A DNA stretch of 55,862 bases from Rhodothermales bacterium. GTDB lineage: Bacteria > Bacteroidota > Rhodothermia > Rhodothermales > JANQRZ01. A program made the translations under genes and the position numbers. The stretch spans positions 271,610 through 327,471 of the forward strand of contig JANQRZ010000006.1 of the NCBI GenBank assembly GCA_028284265.1, read 5' to 3'. The notes beneath the pieces are model-generated. The model worked only from the letters and a program-made list of their open reading frames with translations. It did not search any database and was not told the DNA's origin. Position 1 is the stretch's first letter, and each line of letters starts with the position of its first letter. Shown here in pieces: positions 52,629-55,862 of the stretch.

Positions 52629-52739
52629 AGATCATCATCACGCACACCGCTCGATGCGGCAGTGGGTGCCCCTGCTCCGGTTGGGGTCGCTGCCCGCAAG
52701 CGACAGCGGTGGTGGATCCAACCAAATCCTCTACCTCTT

Positions 52740-53561
52740 ATGTCACGCGTATCTGTCGAAGACCTGCTCCGCGCAGGCTCCCACTTTGGGCACCTCACCA
52801 GCCGCTGGAATCCGAAGATGGCTCCGTACATCTTCATGGAGCGCAACGGCATCCACATCATTGACCTGAAGCAGAGTCAGGCGATGCTCGACGAGGCGGC
52901 GGACGCCATCGGGCGCATCGCGGGCAAGGGGCGCAAGGTGCTCTTCGTCGGCACCAAGAAGCAGGCGCAGGAGATCGTCCGCACCGAGGCCGACCGCTGC
53001 GGGATGCCCTTCGTCACCGAGCGCTGGCTTGGCGGGATGCTGACCAACTTCCAGACGATCCGCCGCTCGATCCGCCGGATGGAGCAACTCGTCAAGGAGG
53101 AGCAGGACGGCACGACCGCGCAGCTCAAAAAGAAGGAGCGCCTCATGCGGTCGCGCGAGCGCGAGAAGCTGGAGAAGACCCTCGGCGGTATCGCCGATAT
53201 GAACCGTCTTCCGCACGCGCTCTTCGTTGTGGACACGAACCGCGAGCACATCGCCGTCCAGGAAGCCCGCAAGCTCGATATCCCTGTCTTCGCACTCCTC
53301 GACACCAACTGCGACCCCGACCACGTCGACTACGGTATCCCGGCCAACGACGATGCTATGAAGTCGATTCAGGTGGTCACGCACGCCATCGCCGATGCGA
53401 TTGCTGAGGCCGCACGCGCCGGGGAGATGGAGCGCGAGGCCAAAAAGGCCGAGCAGGAAAAGCGCCAGCAGGAAGCGGCTGCTGCGAAGGCCGAAGCCGA
53501 GGAGGCCGAGAAGGTCGTCACGATGGCCGACGCCGAAGCGGGCATCGAGGCCGACGACTAG
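52740..53561 (+). CDS. rpsB: 30S ribosomal protein S2
   Basis: A 273-residue protein: [22 protein letters not shown] at the start, then [39 protein letters not shown] and [23 protein letters not shown]. The C-terminal 45 residues form a charged Ala/Glu/Lys-rich extension ([20 protein letters not shown]) beyond the core fold. The open frame starts at 52617, but the ATG at 52740 begins the conserved N-terminus. Followed by tsf. Confidence 0.97.
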   Translation: MSRVSVEDLLRAGSHFGHLTSRWNPKMAPYIFMERNGIHIIDLKQSQAMLDEAADAIGRIAGKGRKVLFVGTKKQAQEIVRTEADRCGMPFVTERWLGGMLTNFQTIRRSIRRMEQLVKEEQDGTTAQLKKKERLMRSREREKLEKTLGGIADMNRLPHALFVVDTNREHIAVQEARKLDIPVFALLDTNCDPDHVDYGIPANDDAMKSIQVVTHAIADAIAEAARAGEMEREAKKAEQEKRQQEAAAAKAEAEEAEKVVTMADAEAGIEADD

Positions 53562-53619
53562 GCTGCCGCCGCTCCTACGCTATTCGCTGTTACGAAACAC
53601 GCTAAACCAGAACACACTG

Positions 53620-54456
53620 ATGAGCACGATTTCCGCCAAAGACGTCAAGCGCCTCCGCGACACCACCGGCGTGGGCATGATGGACTGCAAGAAGGCCCTC
53701 GCCGAAGCCAACGGTGACTTCGACACCGCCATCGAGGTGCTGCGCAAGAAAGGCCAGAAGGTCGCCGACAAGCGCGCTGATCGCGAGGCGTCGGAAGGCG
53801 TCATCACGACTGCCACGACGGACGACCACTCGGTTGCTATCATCGCCGAGGTCAACTCCGAGACTGACTTCGTCGCCCGGAACGATGACTTTGTGGGCTA
53901 CGCCGACCGCATCACGGACCTCATCCTCCGCGAACGGCCCGCTAACATGGACGCCCTGAAAGCGCTCGACTTCGAGGGTGGACGTACCGTCGGTGAGTCG
54001 CTGATCGATATGACTGGCAAGATCGGCGAGAAGATCGAGGTCCGCCGCTTCGAGATCGTCGAGGCCGGGTCCGGCAACCAGATCGTGACCTACATCCACC
54101 CCGGTGCCAAGCTCGGCGTGCTCGTCGAGATGCAGGGCACCAACGGCGTCGCCGATGCCGGGCGCGATGTAGCGATGCAGGTCGCCGCAATGAACCCCCT
54201 TGCTGCCAACCGCGACGAGGTGCCGGAGGATGTCAAGCAGAAAGAGTTGGAGATTGGCCGCGAGACCGCCCGCAACGAGGGCAAGCCGGACCACATCCTC
54301 GACAAAATCGCTACAGGCAAGTTGGAGCGTTTCTACAAGGATAACGTCCTCGTCGACCAGCCCTTCGTCAAAGACTCGTCGATGACGGTCAAAGAGATGC
54401 TTGCCAAGGGTGGCACCGACGTGGTGCGCTACGTGCGCTACGGCCTCGGCGGCTGA
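53620..54456 (+). CDS. tsf: Translation elongation factor Ts
   Basis: A 278-residue nucleotide-exchange factor for EF-Tu. Signature segments are LRDTTGVGMMDCKKALAEANGD near the start and AIIAEVNSETDFVARND. The frame is open far upstream inside rpsB, so the ATG at 53620 is set by the conserved N-terminus. Follows rpsB by 58 bp and ends at a clear terminator. Confidence 0.97.
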   Translation: MSTISAKDVKRLRDTTGVGMMDCKKALAEANGDFDTAIEVLRKKGQKVADKRADREASEGVITTATTDDHSVAIIAEVNSETDFVARNDDFVGYADRITDLILRERPANMDALKALDFEGGRTVGESLIDMTGKIGEKIEVRRFEIVEAGSGNQIVTYIHPGAKLGVLVEMQGTNGVADAGRDVAMQVAAMNPLAANRDEVPEDVKQKELEIGRETARNEGKPDHILDKIATGKLERFYKDNVLVDQPFVKDSSMTVKEMLAKGGTDVVRYVRYGLGG

Positions 54457-54493
54457 CGCCTCACCTCCTGCCTTGCTCGTTGGCACTCACTCG

Positions 54494-54524
54494 GCTGTCT
54501 CCCTTCAAGGGGGACAGCTTTTTT
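54494..54524 (+). terminator. Rho-independent terminator after tsf
   Basis: GCTGTCTCCCTT (54494-54505), loop CA, AGGGGGACAGC (54508-54518), followed by six T. The flanking sequence to about 54572 (GTCTCTGAGC... and AGACGAAAAAGC) forms a further, looser inverted repeat around it. Confidence 0.85.
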
Positions 54525-54639
54525 GTCTCTGAGCAGAGGCGTAGCCGAGCGATAGACGAAAAAGCAGGGGGTAAAACCGGATTGCGCGAGACGATTGCGC
54601 GCCGTAGTTTCCACCGCTCCTCCTCCCGCATCGCTCGTC

Positions 54640-55437
54640 ATGGCCGATTCCTCGCAGCCCCTCCGCTACCGCCGCGTCCTCATCAAGCTCAGCGGCGAGT
54701 CGCTTCTTGGCGACAAGCCCTTCGGCATCGACCACCGTGTGCTTGACCGCTACGCCGACGAACTGAAAGAAGCGCACGAGGCCGGGGCCGAGTTGGCTCT
54801 GGTCGTCGGCGGCGGCAACATCTTCCGGGGCGTGTCGCCCGAGGGGGCCGCGATGTCGTCGCGCGCGCACGGCGATTACATGGGGATGCTCGCGACGATG
54901 ATCAACGCGATGGCCCTTCAGGATGCGCTCGAACGGAAAGGTGTCTTCACCCGGCTTATGTCGGCCATCGAGATGGACGAGATCGCCGAGCCGTTCATCC
55001 GCCGTCGGGCGATCCGCCACCTCGAAAAAGGCCGCGTCGTGATCTTCGGCGCGGGCACCGGCAACCCCTACTTCACGACCGACACCGCCGCGAGCCTCCG
55101 CGCCGCCGAGGTCGATGCTGAGGTCGTGCTCAAAGGCACTCGCGTCTCGGGCGTCTTCACCGCCGACCCGGAGAAGGACCCCGAGGCCCGGCGTTTCGCC
55201 ACGATCAGCGGGCAGGAGGTCTTCCGCCGCAACCTCAAGGTGATGGACCTTACCGCGATCTCGCTTTGCCAGGAGTCCGGCCTCCCAATCATCGTGTTCA
55301 ACATGGACGAGCCGGGCACGCTGCTCCGCGTTCTCCGCGACGAGGGTGAAGGCACGCTCATCCAGTGGAACGACGACACGAGCACGCTCGCCGAACCCTC
55401 CGATCTTTCCAACCCACTCGCCACCTCTGCGTCATGA
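54640..55437 (+). CDS. pyrH: UMP kinase
   Basis: A 265-residue kinase of the amino-acid-kinase fold. [13 protein letters not shown] is the N-terminal phosphate-binding region, followed by [11 protein letters not shown], the conserved [14 protein letters not shown] and [17 protein letters not shown]. It converts UMP to UDP. Its stop overlaps the start of frr in ATGA, indicating translational coupling. The frame is open from 54595; ATG 54640 is preferred because of the family N-terminus. Confidence 0.97.
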   Translation: MADSSQPLRYRRVLIKLSGESLLGDKPFGIDHRVLDRYADELKEAHEAGAELALVVGGGNIFRGVSPEGAAMSSRAHGDYMGMLATMINAMALQDALERKGVFTRLMSAIEMDEIAEPFIRRRAIRHLEKGRVVIFGAGTGNPYFTTDTAASLRAAEVDAEVVLKGTRVSGVFTADPEKDPEARRFATISGQEVFRRNLKVMDLTAISLCQESGLPIIVFNMDEPGTLLRVLRDEGEGTLIQWNDDTSTLAEPSDLSNPLATSAS

Positions 55438-55862
55438 TCGACGATACCCTGAAATCCATTCTTGCCGAGACGCGCCAGCAGATGCACAAGGCGCTGGAGC
55501 ACCTCGCGCACGAGTTCAACCACATCCGCGCCGGTCGGGCCTCAACGAGCATGGTGGACGATGTCCGGGTCGATGCCTACGGCCAGCAGATGCCGCTCAA
55601 TCAGGTCGCCAGCGTGAGTGCGCCGCAGTCGGATCTGATCGTGATTCAGCCGTGGGACAAGGGCATGCTCGCGCCCATCGAGCGGGCGATCCAAGCGGCC
55701 AACCTCGGTCTCAACCCGACCAACGACGGCACACTCATTCGCATCGCCATCCCGCCGCTCACCGAAGAGCGCCGCAAGGAGTTAGCGAAGGCGGCCCGTG
55801 CGCAAGGAGAGGAAGCCAAAATCTCGATCCGCAACGCCCGCCGCTCGGCCAAAGATGACATC
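55434..55862 (+). CDS. frr: Ribosome recycling factor (partial, 3' end missing)
   Basis: 143 codons visible up to the window end. The ATG at 55434 overlaps the pyrH stop by 4 bases. The translation [42 protein letters not shown] and the later [21 protein letters not shown] are typical of RRF; a full protein is about 185 residues, so roughly 40 are missing. It releases ribosomes from mRNA after termination together with EF-G. Confidence 0.96.
   Translation, partial: MIDDTLKSILAETRQQMHKALEHLAHEFNHIRAGRASTSMVDDVRVDAYGQQMPLNQVASVSAPQSDLIVIQPWDKGMLAPIERAIQAANLGLNPTNDGTLIRIAIPPLTEERRKELAKAARAQGEEAKISIRNARRSAKDDI

Overview
The window looks like a high-GC chromosome segment from a Rhodothermales-type member of the Bacteroidota/Rhodothermota. 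Three secreted proteins end in type IX secretion (T9SS) sorting domains. The ABC permeases are of the split, ATPase-less FtsX type common in Bacteroidota, and a PadR regulator is paired with an ADOP-type permease. The replication and ribosomal genes are ordinary bacterial core genes. No tRNA, rRNA, CRISPR array or intact insertion sequence was seen.

Region 1 (1-28416) is a permease island. Reading leftward from 28160 are a MacA/HlyD-like adaptor, one ABC ATPase and two FtsX-type permeases. Reading leftward from 13565 are five more complete permeases, a small secreted NTF2-like protein and a sixth permease cut by the window edge. Between the two leftward operons lies a rightward block: a large secreted Asp-box protein, PadR plus ADOP permease, and a secreted NHL-propeller protein. 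At 28417 and 30043 are an NtrC-type sigma-54 activator and a histidine kinase, followed closely by a HAD phosphatase. Both leftward operons are preceded by almost the same regulatory module: two 16-bp inverted repeats spaced 21 bp centre to centre, then a sigma-54-like -24/-12 promoter about 53 bp downstream. The sequence therefore suggests that the two-component pair controls the adaptor, the ATPase and all split permeases as one regulon. This is the main candidate for an undescribed system.

Region 2 (32150-40948) is accessory or housekeeping: a T9SS-sorted protein, a lower-GC lipoprotein, an M49-like metallopeptidase lipoprotein, a ChaN-like protein, a DEAD-box RNA helicase, a membrane-bound class III nucleotide cyclase and an AbgT-family transporter. 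Several gaps hold dispersed inverted-repeat elements.

Region 3 (41031-46022) is the leftward lipid operon yceD-like, rpmF, plsX, fabH, fabD, fabG. Its larger gaps are occupied by low-complexity inverted repeats of two alternating kinds. Region 4 (46023-49584) holds a probable oriC with DnaA-box-like sites, then dnaA and dnaN with a clear terminator. Region 5 (49583-51347) is an ECF sigma factor followed by a probable membrane anti-sigma factor. Region 6 (51724-55862) is rplM-rpsI, rpsB-tsf and pyrH-frr, with frr cut by the window end.

All calls come from reading the sequence. No database search was run, and residue positions are approximate unless they are counted motif positions.
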